A stretch of 64,000 bases of DNA. Source: Mesobacillus campisalis. GTDB lineage: Bacteria > Bacillota > Bacilli > Bacillales > Cytobacillaceae. Shown one piece after another: positions 50,629 through 60,114 of this stretch. The DNA lies in contig NZ_LAYY01000004.1 in the NCBI RefSeq assembly GCF_000986785.1, positions 124,001 to 188,000 on the forward strand, in the 5' to 3' direction. Made by a program: the position numbers and the translations under genes. Every line of letters begins with the position of its first letter. Position 1 is the stretch's first letter. The notes under the pieces are model-generated. The model searched no databases, had not been told where the DNA came from, and saw nothing but the letters and a program-made list of their open reading frames with translations.

Positions 50629-51648
50629 ATGAATAAAAAATTAGTGCTAAATGTTGGGATCTTGTCTACGGGAAAGTACTTGCCTGAAAAGGTTGTCACC
50701 AATTTCGATTTAGAGAAAATCGTTGATACATCTGATGAGTGGATCACTGAAAAAATTGGCATAAAAGAAAGAAGAATTGCTGCCGACGATGAACATACTT
50801 CGGACATGGGCGTAAAGGCCTTGTTGGATGCGGTCGAGCGCGCCGATATTTCTTTAGATGAAATCGATTTAGTCATTTCCGGATCCAATACTCCGGATCA
50901 TAAAAGCCCACAAATGGCTTGTTTAATGATGAACAAACTTGGAATGAGCGGGACGCCAGGATTTGATGTAAGGTCAGGAGGCTGCCCGGGCGGAGTTTTT
51001 GCTTTATCGGTCGGGGCACGATTTATCGCAGATGGAACGTATAAAACCGTTGCTGTTGTGATCCCGGAATTAAATTCACGAGTGATGAACTGGAAGGATC
51101 GGACAACGTGCGTCATTCTTGGGGACGGGGCTGGCTGTTATATACTTCGTGCAACGAAAAATGACACAGGCATCCTCCACACGAAATTAGGGTCGGAGCC
51201 ATCTGGCTATTATGGAGCCTATGTTCCGGGAGGCGGCGATGCGTTGCCGTTAACGAAGGAAAATATCGATGATGGGCTGCAATATTTCCATATGGATGGG
51301 AAAGGGGTTTTTAAATTTGGCACCTCGATTATTCCACAAATGGCCGAAGAAATGGCGGAGGCGACGGACATTCCTTTAGAGGAAGTGGACTTGTTCCTTA
51401 CCCATCAAGCGAATGCCAATATCATTCGAATCGGGCTAGAACAGGTTGGGGTGCCTTATGAGAAGGCGTTGGTCAACTTAACCAAATACGGAAATATGTC
51501 AGGTGCGTCCATGCCGGTCGCGTTGACAGAAGCAGTCGATGAGGGACGGCTGACCCCGGGAAAAGTAATCTTTTTATTGGCGTTTGGTGCCGGATTATCT
51601 TATGGATCAATTGCTCTTCGTTGGTGCGATCGCAGCGATTTTATCTAA
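50629..51648 (+). CDS. Ketosynthase III (FabH-like) KS2, intact triad
   Basis: About 339 residues; ATG 50629 follows AGGGAGG by 5 nt. N-terminus LSTGKYLPEKVVTNFDLEKI, DTSDEWITEKIGIKERR. Triad C119 (VRSGGCPGGVF), H259 (FLTHQANANI) and N289 (TKYGNMSGAS) is complete. The GGCPG environment differs from the ACAG of KS1 and matches KS6 (GGCPN), so KS2 and KS6 may share acyl specificity. It is separated from KS1 by 115 bp, the largest gap inside the operon. Confidence 0.9.
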   Translation: MNKKLVLNVGILSTGKYLPEKVVTNFDLEKIVDTSDEWITEKIGIKERRIAADDEHTSDMGVKALLDAVERADISLDEIDLVISGSNTPDHKSPQMACLMMNKLGMSGTPGFDVRSGGCPGGVFALSVGARFIADGTYKTVAVVIPELNSRVMNWKDRTTCVILGDGAGCYILRATKNDTGILHTKLGSEPSGYYGAYVPGGGDALPLTKENIDDGLQYFHMDGKGVFKFGTSIIPQMAEEMAEATDIPLEEVDLFLTHQANANIIRIGLEQVGVPYEKALVNLTKYGNMSGASMPVALTEAVDEGRLTPGKVIFLLAFGAGLSYGSIALRWCDRSDFI

Positions 51649-51676
51649 GAACTTTATATGAGAGGAGAAAAAAACA

Positions 51677-52513
51677 ATGAAAAAACGCAGAGTAGCGGTG
51701 ATCGGGATCGGGTTAATGGGACAAGGAATCGCCCATTGTTTTGCAAGGGATGGCTTTGAGGTTGTGACGGTGACGAGAAAAGGCGAAAACAAAATGAAAC
51801 CGTATTTAGAAAAAGAACTGCGAAAAAACCGCATCACGGAAGAAGACTTCAATCAAGTCCTTGCCAACATTGTCCCGGTAACAATGGAAGATTTCGATGG
51901 TGATGTCGAATTGGCGATTGAGGCGGTCCATGAACAAAAAGATCTCAAACATGAGACTTTCAAAAAGCTGGAGGAAAAATGTCATGCAGAAACGATTTTG
52001 GCCACGACGACTTCTACCATTCCTGTCGGTTTCATTGCCCAGGCAGTCGAGGATAAAAGCAGAGTCGTGGGGATGCATTTCTGTTCTCCTGTTACCCAAA
52101 TGACGATTGTAGAAGTTATTAAAGGGGTTGAAACAAGTGAAGCAACAATTGAAAAGGCAAAAGAGTACAGCTTGTTAATCAAGAAAGAACCATTGGTTGT
52201 TAAGGATTTTCCTGGTTTTGTCATTAGCCGTTTGGTCCAGGCGGTTGTCAATGAGGCAGCTTTGATTTATATGCAGGGAGTTGCCGATGCCGAGACGATT
52301 GACCGCGCCGCCCAAATCGGGATGAGCCTCCCGGTTGGACCGTTAAAATTAGCCGACTTAGTTGGAATCGATGTCGCTTTAAGAGGACTGGATTCGATGA
52401 GAGAAATGATGGGGGATGACCGTTACAATGCAAGTCCTGTCATCCGGCAAAAGGTCTATGAAGGGCATATCGGCAGAAAAGTGGGAAAGGGGTTCTATGA
52501 GTATAATGACTAA
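51677..52513 (+). CDS. 3-hydroxyacyl-CoA dehydrogenase (3-hydroxybutyryl-CoA dehydrogenase family)
   Basis: A 278-residue enzyme. N-terminal NAD motif VAVIGIGLMGQGIAHCFARD, the VELAIEAVHEQKDLK helix, the catalytic His in VVGMHFCSPVTQMTIVEVI with its partner Glu, and the C-terminal LPVGPLKLADLVGIDV and IGRKVGKGFYEY. It reversibly interconverts 3-hydroxyacyl-CoA and 3-oxoacyl-CoA. Placed among ketosynthases, it suggests that intermediates are CoA-bound. The next gene starts within its last codons. Confidence 0.92.
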   Translation: MKKRRVAVIGIGLMGQGIAHCFARDGFEVVTVTRKGENKMKPYLEKELRKNRITEEDFNQVLANIVPVTMEDFDGDVELAIEAVHEQKDLKHETFKKLEEKCHAETILATTTSTIPVGFIAQAVEDKSRVVGMHFCSPVTQMTIVEVIKGVETSEATIEKAKEYSLLIKKEPLVVKDFPGFVISRLVQAVVNEAALIYMQGVADAETIDRAAQIGMSLPVGPLKLADLVGIDVALRGLDSMREMMGDDRYNASPVIRQKVYEGHIGRKVGKGFYEYND

Positions 52514-53468
52514 CATACCCGTTGGATTAAAGTCAGTGGGGGTTTTTACTCCTGCTGTGAAAAAGGAATACAGTCTTCCTGATGGTACAGTCCAGGCGGT
52601 GGGGACCGCTGATCATCACTTGACGACGTTTATGATGGCTGAACAGGCGTTTAATGATTCCTTGCAAAAATCACAGATTGACACAAGCCATGTCGAGCAT
52701 TTTGTTTATATGAATGATTCATTTGCCGACCATTTGTATTTAATGAATAGCCGAAGCCTTTTAAATCGAGTCGGTGTCAATCGGGCCGTTACCTATAATA
52801 TGTATCAAGGCGGAAACTCTTCCTTATTAGGCTGTAAATTTGCGATTGACCATTTAAAGGTGAATCCAGAGGTTACCCATTCATTTGTGGGCGCATCGAG
52901 TCATTGGGAATATCATAGTGAAAATCGGGCGTTAGGGGATGCGATTTTAGGTGACGGTGCCGCAGTGGCCCATTTTGAAAAAGGTCATGAAGACTTTCAA
53001 TTTCTCTCTTTTGCTTCAAAGACGCTAGGAAAATACAATGATATCAATTATTTGGCGATTGGCGGCTACAGGCACCCGTTAGTCGAGGAAAATATCAAAA
53101 ACGGCGAGTTTGTTTTTAAAGTTCATAACAAAGAAAACTATCATGAACTGCAAGGATTGGCAGCCAGCGCTGCTGCTGAGACTTTAGCAAAGGCCTTATT
53201 AAAAGCCAAGACTGAGATCTCTGCGATTGATTTATTCGTCCTCCATTCCCATACGGCTTCGCTTTCCAGCCAATTTGCCGGCCAGCTGCAAATACCGAAG
53301 GCGAAAGTGCTCGAAACAGTAACGGATCATGGCTATATGGGTTCGGCGGGGACCTTGCTTGCGCTCGATAAAATGATGATTGACAGCCGAATTGATAAGG
53401 GTTCTTATGTAGCGGTTGTGTCCCTGGGCGTAGATGGGAATTTTAGCTCGAGCATTGTGAAAGTTTAA
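52497..53468 (+). CDS. Divergent ketosynthase III-like KS3, catalytic residues missing
   Basis: About 323 residues from ATG 52497 (AAAGGGG upstream) or ATG 52506; both overlap the preceding gene. The thiolase fold is recognisable from VGVFTPAVKKEYSLPDG, NRALGDAILGDGAAVAHFEK and the C-terminal VAVVSLGVDGNFSSSIVKV. At the nucleophile position it reads NMYQGGNSSLLG (103-112), with Gly where Cys is expected. The histidine is kept (LFVLHSHTAS, H250). The Asn position reads DHGYMGSAG. It cannot do normal Claisen chemistry alone and may be a partner subunit comparable to PqsB. Confidence 0.8.
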   Translation: MSIMTNIPVGLKSVGVFTPAVKKEYSLPDGTVQAVGTADHHLTTFMMAEQAFNDSLQKSQIDTSHVEHFVYMNDSFADHLYLMNSRSLLNRVGVNRAVTYNMYQGGNSSLLGCKFAIDHLKVNPEVTHSFVGASSHWEYHSENRALGDAILGDGAAVAHFEKGHEDFQFLSFASKTLGKYNDINYLAIGGYRHPLVEENIKNGEFVFKVHNKENYHELQGLAASAAAETLAKALLKAKTEISAIDLFVLHSHTASLSSQFAGQLQIPKAKVLETVTDHGYMGSAGTLLALDKMMIDSRIDKGSYVAVVSLGVDGNFSSSIVKV

Positions 53469-53486
53469 TAGAGGGAGTGAGTAAAT

Positions 53487-54461
53487 ATGGGGATTGGAAT
53501 CGCCTCGATTGGCGTTGAACTTCCAAAGAATAAAGTGCCGACGTCTGTGATTGCAGAACAAGCGGGTTTGCCGAAGGAAATTTATGATCGGTTAGAATGT
53601 TATGAAATTTGGCAGGCTGAGCCCGATGAGGACCCGACTACATTAGGGGTGCAATCAGCACGAAAGGCGCTCGCAGAAGCGAGAATAACTGCTGAAGAAG
53701 TTGATTTGATTATTGCAAACTGCTGGAATGCGGAATACCATATGTGGCAGTTTTCAGCAAAGATTCAAGAAGAACTTGGTGCAATCAATGCTACAACATT
53801 GGATCTTTATGGCGGGTGCAATGCCCTAGGGGGTATAATTTTGATTGCTTATGATCAATTAAGAGCGGATCAATCAATCAACAATGTTCTTATCGTCTGC
53901 TCCGAACAACTAAGCGGGGGAACGTTTCCGCAATTTATTGGCGATGGGGCTTGTTCCATCGTTTTAACTAAAGATGCGAATCAACTTTTATTAAAAGAAT
54001 TTGTTCAGATTACTGACAAGCTTCCCGAACTTGGCTTGCTTGAAAAAGGCGGAACAAAGGTCCCGTTTACAAAGGATACGGAGTTTAATGGATCGATTTG
54101 GGAAAACGTCAAATTTAACATGGACAAGTTTAAAAAAGAAATTAAACCGTTTGTTTACAATATGACTGCTGAAGCCTTACAACTGGCCTGTGATAAGTAT
54201 GGCTGTAAAGTGGAAGATTTAGATAAGATTTTTATGGTCCACCAGCAAAAGTATTTTTCTCTAGAATTAATGAAACATTTAGGCGTTCCTGGAGATAAAA
54301 CGCCGGCACATTATATCGAGAAAGCCGGCCATTTTGGCGGACATGATGTTTTGATCACCTTGAAATGGGCGATTGAAGATGGGTTGGTAAAGAAGGGTGA
54401 CCTGTTAGGCTGTATCATTTTTGGGCAAATGGAGTTCTATGGTTTTATCCTTGAATATTAA
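53487..54461 (+). CDS. Divergent ketosynthase III-like KS4, Cys-His dyad
   Basis: 324 residues; GGGAGTGAG precedes ATG. N-terminus GIASIGVELPKNKVPTSVIA. Nucleophile C111 is present in LYGGCNALGG, and H252 in FMVHQQKYFS. The Asn-containing YGN motif is replaced by AGHFGGHD, with His at 282. A Cys-His dyad without Asn is reported for PqsC-like KAS III proteins that work as heterodimers with an inactive partner. KS3 directly upstream is a candidate partner. It is probably an acyl-transfer or condensing subunit. Confidence 0.82.
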   Translation: MGIGIASIGVELPKNKVPTSVIAEQAGLPKEIYDRLECYEIWQAEPDEDPTTLGVQSARKALAEARITAEEVDLIIANCWNAEYHMWQFSAKIQEELGAINATTLDLYGGCNALGGIILIAYDQLRADQSINNVLIVCSEQLSGGTFPQFIGDGACSIVLTKDANQLLLKEFVQITDKLPELGLLEKGGTKVPFTKDTEFNGSIWENVKFNMDKFKKEIKPFVYNMTAEALQLACDKYGCKVEDLDKIFMVHQQKYFSLELMKHLGVPGDKTPAHYIEKAGHFGGHDVLITLKWAIEDGLVKKGDLLGCIIFGQMEFYGFILEY

Positions 54462-54519
54462 ATGAAAATGATTGGATTAGAAATGGCATTGGAAATGAAG
54501 AGATTAAGAAGGTGAGAGA

Positions 54520-55521
54520 ATGGAATTTATTGGCGTAAAGGGGACGGCGGTCTATCAGCCTGCCGATACGTTTCAAACGGACTTTTTGTTACATAACGGC
54601 CAAATTTCAGAAAAAACGTTTCATAAACTTGGGGTATCGTCCGTTCGGGTTGCCGCTGACTTGGAATCTCCAACAGTGCTTGCAATAAATGCAGCAAAAT
54701 CGCTGCTAGACGAGACAAATGTTTCCGCGGATGAAATTAGCCTAGTGGTTTATGTCGGAGCCACTCCACCAGATTATCTGATTTGGTCGCCTTCCTCTAA
54801 AGTCTGTTATGAACTAGGGGTGAAAAAAGCAATTGGGTTTGAAATGATGCTTGGCTGCGGCGGGGTGCCGATGGCGTTAAAAACGGCAAAGGATATGTTA
54901 TTAAATACTAAAGAGTGGAAGTATGCCTTAATTGTCTCAGGTGAAAATTGGGAACCTTACTCCACGAACCGGACCGGAGCTGGCCTAATTTTTGGCGATG
55001 CTGGGGCAGCGATTTTGCTCGAAAAAGATGAACTGGCAAAAAATCGATTGCTTGAATTTGCGGGTTTTACGGATGGAAGGTTTTACGACTTTGCGTTTTT
55101 AAGCAGTGGGACAAAATTTGCCGATATAGAGAGGCAAAAGCAAGCAACGATTCGGGAAAATGAATACAGCTTCTTTAATACAGAGCGTGCAGGTCTATTA
55201 AGAGAGGACAATATCAAGAATTACTTAAATATAGCCAATGAGGTTCTTGAAAAGTCGAAATTATCACTAAGTGAGATTGACTATTTAATGCTCCCTTCTG
55301 GAAGGAAGGATTTAATGGAAAAGCTGATTAAGGTTTTTGAATTTGATCGCAGCCGAACGAATTTGCCCTTCCTGGAAAATCAGGGAGATTTGGGGGCACC
55401 TGGATTCATTTGTGATTTAAACAATATGTTCAATACCTATCAGCCAAGACGCGGCGAAAAGATTCTTACTTTATCTGCAGGTGTAGGAATTTCTTGGCTT
55501 GGGTCCCTTATCGAAGTCTAG
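54520..55521 (+). CDS. Divergent ketosynthase III-like KS5, only Cys retained
   Basis: 333 residues; AGAAGGTGAG precedes ATG. N-terminus EFIGVKGTAVYQPADTF, middle FEMMLGCGGVPMALK with C113, and FGDAGAAILLEK. The expected FHQAN motif reads MLPSGRKDLM (Pro at 259), so the histidine is lost. The YGN region reads NQGDLGAPG, with Asp at 290. Cysteine alone could accept an acyl group but not decarboxylate malonyl. It may act as an acyl acceptor, an acyltransferase or a structural partner. Confidence 0.8.
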   Translation: MEFIGVKGTAVYQPADTFQTDFLLHNGQISEKTFHKLGVSSVRVAADLESPTVLAINAAKSLLDETNVSADEISLVVYVGATPPDYLIWSPSSKVCYELGVKKAIGFEMMLGCGGVPMALKTAKDMLLNTKEWKYALIVSGENWEPYSTNRTGAGLIFGDAGAAILLEKDELAKNRLLEFAGFTDGRFYDFAFLSSGTKFADIERQKQATIRENEYSFFNTERAGLLREDNIKNYLNIANEVLEKSKLSLSEIDYLMLPSGRKDLMEKLIKVFEFDRSRTNLPFLENQGDLGAPGFICDLNNMFNTYQPRRGEKILTLSAGVGISWLGSLIEV

Positions 55522-55558
55522 AAGAAATCGGACATTTACTTTTTGGAGGTTGGAAACC

Positions 55559-56527
55559 GTGAGTCAAGCATGGTCAGCGAAAATTATTGGGACAGGCAGT
55601 TATGTGCCTGAAAATGTGTTAACGAATAAAGACTTAGAAAAATTAATGGACACGACAGATGAATGGATTCAAACAAAATATGGCATTAAAGAACGAAGGG
55701 TGGCCGGAGAAGAAGACCAAATTTCCACCCTTTCAATTGAAGCGGCCAAACGAGCGCTGACAGATGCAAATGTAGCAGCGGAAGAAATCGACCTGATTAT
55801 TCTTGCTTCGATTAATTCCGATGTAAAAGCACCGGCTACGGCTTGTTTTGTTCAAGCAGAATTAGGGGCAAAAAATGCGATTGCGTTTGATATGAATGTA
55901 GGCGGCTGCCCCAATTCGGCCTTTGCCTTATTTACGGCAATAAAATATATCGATCCCTATAGATTCAAGAATGTTTTGGTTATTTGTACAGAGATTTATA
56001 CAAAATTCATTGATTGGAAGTATCGAAATACCGCTTGTTTTCTTGCCGATGGTTCTGGTGCGGCGGTCTTAACACTATGCGAAAAAGAGCAAGGGATTCT
56101 TGGCTACGATCTGGGCGTCGAAGGAACGATGGCAAAATCGGCGTGGTGGCCAACGGGAGGCACACTTGGCACAGTATCCGAGAATGTTGAAATGGATGGT
56201 CCAGCCGTGTGGGAATTTGGTCATTCCATTGTTCCGCAATCGATTAAAAAGGTCCTAAACCAATCCGGTACTGCTGCGAAAGAAGTCGATTTTTATATAT
56301 TCCATCAAGCCAACATCAATATTATCCGCAATATTATGGAAATGTTCGATGTGCCTTTAACCAAGACCCATATCAACAATGATCGATTCGGGAATACAGG
56401 CGGAGCTTCGTCGATGATTGCGTTGGATGAAGCGCGAAAGTTAGGCCTTATAAAAAAAGGAGATAAGATGTTGTTTTGTGCTTATGGCTCAGGTTTGGCA
56501 TGGGGAACGATTTTATTCCAGATGTAA
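55559..56527 (+). CDS. Ketosynthase III (FabH-like) KS6, intact triad
   Basis: About 322 residues from GTG 55559 (TTGGAGGT upstream); a longer frame into KS5 is unlikely. N-terminus IIGTGSYVPENVLTNKDLEK, DTTDEWIQTKYGIKERR. The triad C117 (MNVGGCPNSAF), H249 (YIFHQANINI) and N279 (DRFGNTGGAS) is complete. It is closest in motif to KS2 and to housekeeping FabH. It is the last ketosynthase before the BCKDH genes, and so a good candidate for using branched-chain acyl-CoA starters. Confidence 0.9.
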   Translation: MSQAWSAKIIGTGSYVPENVLTNKDLEKLMDTTDEWIQTKYGIKERRVAGEEDQISTLSIEAAKRALTDANVAAEEIDLIILASINSDVKAPATACFVQAELGAKNAIAFDMNVGGCPNSAFALFTAIKYIDPYRFKNVLVICTEIYTKFIDWKYRNTACFLADGSGAAVLTLCEKEQGILGYDLGVEGTMAKSAWWPTGGTLGTVSENVEMDGPAVWEFGHSIVPQSIKKVLNQSGTAAKEVDFYIFHQANINIIRNIMEMFDVPLTKTHINNDRFGNTGGASSMIALDEARKLGLIKKGDKMLFCAYGSGLAWGTILFQM

Positions 56528-56560
56528 ATCCTTTAAGCATTAAAAGGAAAAGGCGGGATA

Positions 56561-57991
56561 ATGTTGGGAGCAAATGAGTTCGATGTCGTCATTCTGGGCG
56601 GAGGTACAGGAGGCTATGTTGCTGCGATCCGTGCCAGCCAATTAGGAATGAAAGTGGCAGTGGTTGAGAAAGAAAAATTGGGTGGTACCTGCTTGCATAA
56701 AGGGTGTATTCCAACCAAGGCTCTTTTAAGGTCAGCAGAAGTGTATCACACGGTAAAGGAAAGCAGGAAATTTGGTGTAGATGTCGCAGAGGTATCGATT
56801 AACTTTTTAAACATGCAGGAACGTAAACAAGCCATCATCAATCAGCTTTACTCTGGTGTCCAGCATTTGATGCGAAAAGGAAATATTTCGATATACCAGG
56901 GCGAAGGGCGCATTATGGGTCCATCCATTTTCTCCCCTCTCGCCGGCTCCGTTGCGGTAACACATATGGATGGAAGTTCGGAGATATTGGTCTCGAAAAG
57001 TTTGGTCATTGCAACTGGTTCAAAACCACGCGGGTTAGACGGACTTTTAGTGGATGAACAAGATGTCATGACGAGCGATGGGGCTTTGCGCATGCAATCA
57101 TTGCCTAAATCCATTCTCATCATTGGCGGGGGAGTCATTGGTGTGGAATGGGCATCCATGCTAAATGATCTTGGGGTTAAGGTACAAATCGTGGAGTTTG
57201 CCGAACGCCTTTTACCGCAGGAAGATGTCGAAATCAGCAAAGAAATGACGCGTTTATTGAAAAAGAGAAACATTGAAGTCTTTACTGGAACGAAGGTGTT
57301 GCCGGAAACTATTGTCAAAGAACAAGTTGGGAAGCTTTCCATTTTAGCCAAACAGGGAGAAGCAGTATTGTCTCTTGAAACTGAAAAAATTTTATTATCG
57401 GTTGGCCGTGAAGCAAATATTGACAACATTGGCATCGAAAATGCAGGGATAGCTATTGAAAATGGTGTAGTACAAGTAAATGAATATTTTCAAACAGCTG
57501 AAAGTCATATTTATGCGATTGGAGATGTGATTGGAGGCCTCCAGCTCGCACACGCCGCAACAGTTGAAGGGATTACCGCTGTTGAGCACATGGCTGGACT
57601 CCATCCAAGTCCTGTTTTATACAATCATGTACCAAAAGTGACCTACAGCCGGCCGGAAATTGCCAGTATTGGAATGACAGAAGAGCAGGCAAAGCAAAGG
57701 GGCTTTACCGTTAAAATAGGGAAGTTCCCTTTTAAAGCAACCGGAAAAGCATTGATTCACGGTGAAGCAGATGGTTTTGTCAAACTAGTCGTGAATGAAC
57801 AAACCGATGATGTATTGGGGATCCACATGATTGGCCCGCATGTCTCTGAGTTAATCGCGGAAGGAGCGCTGGCCAAAACGCTCGATGCGACACCATGGGA
57901 AATCGCCAAAACGATTCATCCTCATCCGTCATTATCAGAAGTGTTAGGAGAAGCTGGTCTCTCGGTGGAAAAAATCGCGATCCACACTTAA
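56561..57991 (+). CDS. lpdV: Dihydrolipoyl dehydrogenase (E3) of a branched-chain 2-oxoacid dehydrogenase
   Basis: 476 residues. FAD motif VVILGGGTGGYVAAIRASQL, redox disulfide GGTCLHKGCIPTK, NAD motif ILIIGGGVIGVEWASML, second FAD motif YAIGDVIGG, and the C-terminal catalytic HPHPSLSEV. It reoxidises dihydrolipoamide on E2. It is encoded directly before E1alpha, the order seen in Bacillus bkd operons. The usual companions (ptb, bcd, buk and the BkdR regulator) are absent, so this is a cluster-dedicated copy. Confidence 0.93.
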   Translation: MLGANEFDVVILGGGTGGYVAAIRASQLGMKVAVVEKEKLGGTCLHKGCIPTKALLRSAEVYHTVKESRKFGVDVAEVSINFLNMQERKQAIINQLYSGVQHLMRKGNISIYQGEGRIMGPSIFSPLAGSVAVTHMDGSSEILVSKSLVIATGSKPRGLDGLLVDEQDVMTSDGALRMQSLPKSILIIGGGVIGVEWASMLNDLGVKVQIVEFAERLLPQEDVEISKEMTRLLKKRNIEVFTGTKVLPETIVKEQVGKLSILAKQGEAVLSLETEKILLSVGREANIDNIGIENAGIAIENGVVQVNEYFQTAESHIYAIGDVIGGLQLAHAATVEGITAVEHMAGLHPSPVLYNHVPKVTYSRPEIASIGMTEEQAKQRGFTVKIGKFPFKATGKALIHGEADGFVKLVVNEQTDDVLGIHMIGPHVSELIAEGALAKTLDATPWEIAKTIHPHPSLSEVLGEAGLSVEKIAIHT

Positions 57992-58079
57992 ATCAACAGA
58001 GGTGCCGGTACAATGTTTCGCACAAAAATATTGTTTTTTAATTCCATCTTTAAATAATGATATTTGGGAGGTTTTTAGC

Positions 58080-59117
58080 ATGGGGGAATCAACCGCCGTT
58101 CTAGTGGAGAAAAAGCATCGTACGTTAGGATTGTCAGATGAACAAGTGCTGGGGATGTATCGGGATATGCTGCTCGCAAGAAAATTGGATGAACGCACAT
58201 GGCTTTTGAACCGTGCGGGGAAAGTTCCATTTGTCCTTTCATGTCAAGGTCAGGAAGCAGCACAGGTAGGGGCAGCCTATGCACTGGATAAAGAAAAGGA
58301 CTATCTCTGTCCTTATTATCGGGATGCTGGTGTTGTCCTCGTCTTTGGGATGACAGCCAGAGAATTAATGCTAAATTCATTTGCAAGAGCAGAAGACCCG
58401 AATAGTGGCGGCCGGCAAATGCCTGGTCATTTTGGCGGGAAAAAGTATCGGATTCTATCGGGGTCCAGTCCTGTGACAACACAGGTTCCGCATGCCGTTG
58501 GTCTTGCTTTAGCTGGTCGAATGGAAGGGAAGGATTTTGTCTCTTTTGTCTCTTTTGGTGAGGGTTCGAGCAACCAGGGGGATTTTCATGAAGGGGCGAA
58601 CTTTGCAGGGGTTCATAAACTGCCGGTGATTTTCTTCTGTGAAAATAATCGCTACGCCATATCCGTTCCATACTCGAAGCAAGTGGCTTGTGAAAGTATT
58701 GCCGATCGCGCGCAAGGATATGGTTTTCCTGGGGTAAGTGTGGATGGCAGCGACATTCTTGAAGTGTATCGCGTCACGAAAGAGGCAGCCGACCGGGCAA
58801 GAAGAGGAGAAGGCCCTACTTTAATTGAGGCCCGCTGTTTCCGCTTTTCGCCTCATTCCTCTGATGATGATGATCGCAGCTATCGTCCGGAGGGGGAAGT
58901 GGAAGAAGATAAGCAGTACGATCCGCTTCGCCTTTTTAATCGCTATCTTAAAGAAGTAGAAGTATTAACGGACAAACTGGAACAAGAAATTCATGATTCC
59001 GTTGCAAAAATAGTGGATGACGCGACAGAATATGCCGAAAACGCCGCTCCGCCTCAACCTGAAGATACACTCAAACATGTATATGCGGAAACTGGGAGGG
59101 ATGGAAAGTGGCAGTAA
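58080..59117 (+). CDS. bkdAA: Branched-chain 2-oxoacid dehydrogenase E1 alpha subunit
   Basis: 345 residues from ATG 58080 (GGGAGG upstream); a longer frame from 58002 is not supported. ThDP motif FGEGSSNQGDFHEGANFAGV and the following CENNRYAISVPYSKQ are intact; also YYRDAGVVLVFGM and HFGGKKYRILSGSSPVTTQV, typical of BkdAA. With E1beta it decarboxylates 2-oxoisovalerate, 2-oxoisocaproate and 2-oxo-3-methylvalerate. It ends within the start of E1beta (10-bp overlap). Confidence 0.93.
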   Translation: MGESTAVLVEKKHRTLGLSDEQVLGMYRDMLLARKLDERTWLLNRAGKVPFVLSCQGQEAAQVGAAYALDKEKDYLCPYYRDAGVVLVFGMTARELMLNSFARAEDPNSGGRQMPGHFGGKKYRILSGSSPVTTQVPHAVGLALAGRMEGKDFVSFVSFGEGSSNQGDFHEGANFAGVHKLPVIFFCENNRYAISVPYSKQVACESIADRAQGYGFPGVSVDGSDILEVYRVTKEAADRARRGEGPTLIEARCFRFSPHSSDDDDRSYRPEGEVEEDKQYDPLRLFNRYLKEVEVLTDKLEQEIHDSVAKIVDDATEYAENAAPPQPEDTLKHVYAETGRDGKWQ

Positions 59118-60091
59118 TTTCTTACATTGAGGCGATTAACCAGGCATTGCGGGAAGAAATGGACCGTGACCAAAAGGTATTTATCCTAGGAGAAGATGTT
59201 GGTTTAAAGGGAGGCGTTTTTAAGACGACAGAAGGCTTATATGATCGGTTTGGAAGTGAACGAGTGCTTGATACGCCTTTGGCTGAATCAGCGATCGTTG
59301 GCGTTGGCATTGGGGCTGCCGCATATGGGTTTAAGCCTGTGGCGGAAATCCAATTTGCAGATTTTATTATGCCGGCTGTCAATCAAATTGTCAGTGAGGC
59401 TGCAAAAATGAGGTATCGCTCAAATGGGGATTGGAATTGTCCGATGGTGGTTCGGGCTCCCTACGGAGGCGGAGTTCATGGGGGACCTTATCATTCTCAG
59501 TGTATCGAAGCCATGTTCTGCAATGTTCCCGGTTTAAAAGTGGTTGCTCCTTCGACTCCTTATGATATGAAAGGACTGCTTAAATCATCGATTAGAGATG
59601 ATGATCCTGTACTGTTTTTGGAACATAAACGCTGCTATCGTTTGATAAAAGGAGATGTTCCTGAAAAGGATTATATCGTTCCAATTGGAAAAGCAGATGT
59701 CAAGCGGGAAGGCGAAGATATTACGGTTATTTCCTTTGGCCTTACCCTGCATTTTGCCTTACAAGCGGCGGAAAGATTGGCGAAAGACGGTTATAGTGCC
59801 CATATTTTAGATCTTCGTACACTTTACCCGTTGGATAAGGAAGCGATTTTAGAAGCCGCCAGAAAAACAGGAAAAGTGTTGATCGTTCATGAAGATAACA
59901 AAGAAGGCGGCATCGGGGGCGAAGTGGCTGCGATGATTGCTGAGGAATGCCTATTTGAATTAGATGCGCCAATCAAGCGTCTTGGTGCACCAGATGTTCC
60001 CGCCGGACCATTCAATGGCGTGATGGAAAAATTCTACATGCTGAATCCAGATAAAATATACGAAGCAATGAGAGAGCTAGCTGATTTTTAA
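59108..60091 (+). CDS. bkdAB: Branched-chain 2-oxoacid dehydrogenase E1 beta subunit
   Basis: 327 residues from GTG 59108. Signature regions: FILGEDVGLKGGVFKTTEGL, VLDTPLAESAIVGVGIGAAA, VAEIQFADFIMPAVNQIVSE and RAPYGGGVHGGPYHSQ, then DLRTLYPLDKEAI and GGIGGEVAAMI. It is the pyrimidine-binding half of the E1 heterotetramer. Its translation is coupled to E1alpha. All family motifs are intact. Confidence 0.93.
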   Translation: MAVISYIEAINQALREEMDRDQKVFILGEDVGLKGGVFKTTEGLYDRFGSERVLDTPLAESAIVGVGIGAAAYGFKPVAEIQFADFIMPAVNQIVSEAAKMRYRSNGDWNCPMVVRAPYGGGVHGGPYHSQCIEAMFCNVPGLKVVAPSTPYDMKGLLKSSIRDDDPVLFLEHKRCYRLIKGDVPEKDYIVPIGKADVKREGEDITVISFGLTLHFALQAAERLAKDGYSAHILDLRTLYPLDKEAILEAARKTGKVLIVHEDNKEGGIGGEVAAMIAEECLFELDAPIKRLGAPDVPAGPFNGVMEKFYMLNPDKIYEAMRELADF

Positions 60092-60114
60092 CGTTTATTC
60101 ATATGGAGGGAACT

